The notes under the pieces: model-generated | What the model saw: only the letters and a program-made list of their open reading frames with translations | The model's database searches: none | Told to the model about the DNA's origin: nothing | Assembly: GCF_023015905.1 (NCBI RefSeq) | Contig: NZ_JALKBD010000035.1 | Coordinates: 1 to 44,800, forward strand | Length of the DNA: 44,800 nt | Direction: 5' to 3' | Origin: Arenibacter sp. F20364 | Lineage (GTDB): Bacteria > Bacteroidota > Bacteroidia > Flavobacteriales > Flavobacteriaceae | Translations under genes and position numbers: made by a program | Shown: one piece after another, positions 43,284-44,800 of the stretch | Layout of the letters: the number at the start of each line of letters is the position of its first letter | How positions within the stretch are numbered: the first letter of the stretch is position 1

Positions 43284-44153
43284 ATGGAATTCAATTTTGA
43301 ACTTTGGTACCTTTTTCCTGTATCCATTGCGATATCCACTACTGCTATGGCCTCAGGAGTAGGTGGAGCCATTTTCTTTTCCCCGCTCTTTATGTTTGTT
43401 TTGGGTCTGGAGGCCCAGGTCGCTATCGGTACGGCCTTGTTGACGGAACTTTTTGGTTTTACCTCTGGGGTGATAGCCTATTTACGGAGTAAATTAATTG
43501 ATTTTAGTCTCGGATTGGACATATTAAAGTATTCCATACCCGCAGCCATTATGGGAGCTTTAATATCACCTATTGTTCCTGCCTACATCCTTAAGATAGT
43601 ATTTGGCATAGGGATTCTCTATATCGGGATTCAGATATTACGGGCCCATTATAAAGCTACCTCCTTACCAAGCCAGACTGTTGAAACCGATAGTTACGTT
43701 GAATCCACTTGTCTTGTGGATCGCTGGCATCGGGAATTCAGATATACCTATTGCAATAGGCCGATAGCCCGATTCTTTGGGTTGCTAGGAGGGGCATTTG
43801 TTGGTCTAATCTCGGTGGGGTTGGGTGAATTAATAGACTATCATTTGGTTTCGCGATGCAGAATTCCAACACCGGTAGCGGTTGCAACCGCAGTGTTTAC
43901 TGTGGTACTGACAGTATTGATTGCTTCCACAGGACATTTCTATCAATTCTTTTTTCACGCTCAAGAAGGGGTTTTGCCACAAATCACCAATGTGGTTTTG
44001 TTTACGATCCCCGGTGTTCTAATCGGAGGGCAATTAGGTCCACGATTACAAAAGGTTCTTCCTGAAGCCCATCTAAGAATTGGGTTGTCTGTATTGTTCA
44101 TGCTAATAGGATTACTAATGCTGGGGGTCCATCTTGTATATCCCAATGGATAG
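43284..44153 (+). CDS. TauE/SafE-family transporter (sulfite exporter type)
   Basis: 289 residues with about eight hydrophobic helices in two similar halves. The first half contains TAMASGVGGAIFFSPLFMFVLGL and AQVAIGTALLTELFG; the second begins about residue 160 with GLLGGAFVGLISVGLGELIDYHLV and TPVAVATAVFTVVLTVLIAS. A hydrophilic loop (about 118-158) separates them. The family exports sulfite, sulfoacetate and related anions, but many members have no known substrate. The N-terminal domain-repeat glycines are intact. A hairpin with T-tract sits right before the start codon. Confidence 0.85.
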   Translation: MEFNFELWYLFPVSIAISTTAMASGVGGAIFFSPLFMFVLGLEAQVAIGTALLTELFGFTSGVIAYLRSKLIDFSLGLDILKYSIPAAIMGALISPIVPAYILKIVFGIGILYIGIQILRAHYKATSLPSQTVETDSYVESTCLVDRWHREFRYTYCNRPIARFFGLLGGAFVGLISVGLGELIDYHLVSRCRIPTPVAVATAVFTVVLTVLIASTGHFYQFFFHAQEGVLPQITNVVLFTIPGVLIGGQLGPRLQKVLPEAHLRIGLSVLFMLIGLLMLGVHLVYPNG

Positions 44154-44303
44154 CAATTTTACTATAATCCGGCAATTACCAATAAAAATAGCAGCTACTA
44201 AACTATGATTTTTGTAATGGATATAGTGACTGTGCAGGTTCTAATGACTTTATAAATATTTCAACTTAGGGAAGTATTTCCTTCTCTAGAAAACTATAAA
44301 ATT

Positions 44304-44648
44304 ATGTTTCCAGAAAGCAATATTAACCGTTTGCCATTAGTGTTTAAGGCCGATGCCGGCAAAAACTATTTCCAATTTCACATAAACGGCCAGCTCGCCT
44401 CACTTGAATACTACATGAAACAGAAGGGTAGAATAGTTTTGGAAAGACTTGAAATATCCAAATATCTCAATAAGGTTGAGGTTGGAAATGCCCTGATCGA
44501 ACGGGTGTTGGAATATGTTCATCAGGCAGATTTCAAGATCGTAGCAATAGACCCTGAGGTAAAGAAATACCTCCAAAAAAACTCCCAGTACCAAAAGTTG
44601 GTGGCTTTGGATAGTCCATTAGATCATTATGCCAAGCCAGTGGCTTAA
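44304..44648 (+). CDS. Small GNAT-family (YjdJ-type) acetyltransferase-like protein
   Basis: 114 residues. The sequence AGKNYFQFHINGQLASLEYYMKQKGRIVLERLEI is split over strands as in the small Gcn5-related domain (PF14542 type), followed by KVEVGNALIERVLEYVHQADFKIVAIDPEVKKYLQKN. The acetyl-CoA loop, normally RGxGxA/L, here reads NKVEVGNALIERV, keeping the final G-x-A/L part only. Function of this small GNAT group is not established. It is followed 33 bases later by another gene on the same strand. Confidence 0.7.
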   Translation: MFPESNINRLPLVFKADAGKNYFQFHINGQLASLEYYMKQKGRIVLERLEISKYLNKVEVGNALIERVLEYVHQADFKIVAIDPEVKKYLQKNSQYQKLVALDSPLDHYAKPVA

Positions 44649-44681
44649 ATAAAATTATAATAAAATTTAATAATTGAAAAT

Positions 44682-44800
44682 ATGGAAGCAATAGTAAAAT
44701 CAACGGGATTGGATCCTCAAATGTGGTCCATTAGACACAAGGATTATCTTTCTATTATGGCTCGTCGTAAACTTCCGAGCGACTTGGTAGAGGATATTGT
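44682..44800 (+). CDS. Start of an unidentified gene, cut by window end
   Basis: An ATG at 44682 opens a frame that runs off the window after 39 complete codons. It begins MEAIVKSTGLDPQMWSIRHK and continues DYLSIMARRKLPSDLVEDI. I cannot name the family from this fragment. Spacing to the GNAT gene suggests a shared transcript. Confidence 0.6.
   Translation, partial: MEAIVKSTGLDPQMWSIRHKDYLSIMARRKLPSDLVEDI

Noticed and set aside
1..44800. CRISPR array or intact insertion sequence
   Set aside because: No regularly spaced repeats, no cas-like protein, and no transposase gene with terminal inverted repeats were seen.

Overview
The window reads as chromosomal DNA of a Flavobacteriia member (Bacteroidota), probably a marine Flavobacteriaceae. 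The evidence is AT-rich sequence, a SusC/SusD pair, many lipoprotein or Sec-secreted catabolic enzymes, few Shine-Dalgarno sites, and TANNTTTG-type -7 promoter elements. No rRNA, tRNA, CRISPR array or intact mobile element was found.

Region 1 (about 0.8-11.6 kb) is an L-arabinose locus. It holds a two-domain GH43 lipoprotein, the decayed remains of a GH27-like and a GH43-like gene, a divergent Nudix-fold AraR-type regulator, and a co-directional set araB, araD, araA, galM-like epimerase and Na+/sugar symporter. Secreted glycosidases would release arabinose, the mutarotase and symporter would bring it in, and AraA-AraB-AraD would convert it to xylulose 5-phosphate. Two perfect 18-bp palindromes with the same core lie at the araB promoter and are the best operator candidates.

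Region 2 (11.6-13.4 kb) has no large gene. It carries decayed coding fragments, a run of hairpins made of dispersed-repeat-like units, and a 23-codon minus-strand ORF that ends just before a textbook intrinsic terminator.

Region 3 (13.4-28.1 kb) is one plus-strand block: SusC, SusD, two endonuclease/exonuclease/phosphatase (EEP) enzymes, a purple-acid-phosphatase-like metallophosphoesterase, and two neutral-ceramidase-fold proteins on either side of a Pirellula/Verrucomicrobia-type haem protein. With no glycosidase and several phosphoesterases, it looks like a SusCD locus for a phosphorylated or phosphodiester-linked substrate, possibly a sphingolipid-like one. Both ceramidase-fold proteins lack the usual nucleophilic serine, so their real reaction is open. 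This is the best candidate in the window for an undescribed system.

Region 4 (28.3-44.8 kb) is regulatory and redox-related: an AraC regulator, a DUF983 protein, a WCPPC thioredoxin followed by a small Cys/His-rich ORF, and a secreted cysteine hydrolase. An AraC gene is then divergent from a 1925-residue pseudokinase-ATPase-GAF-histidine kinase-receiver protein. That gene overlaps a receiver-LytS kinase fusion, which is convergent with a LytTR response regulator. A 1-Cys peroxiredoxin, a cytoplasmic paralogue of the cysteine hydrolase, a TauE/SafE transporter, a small GNAT protein and the start of an unidentified gene complete the window.
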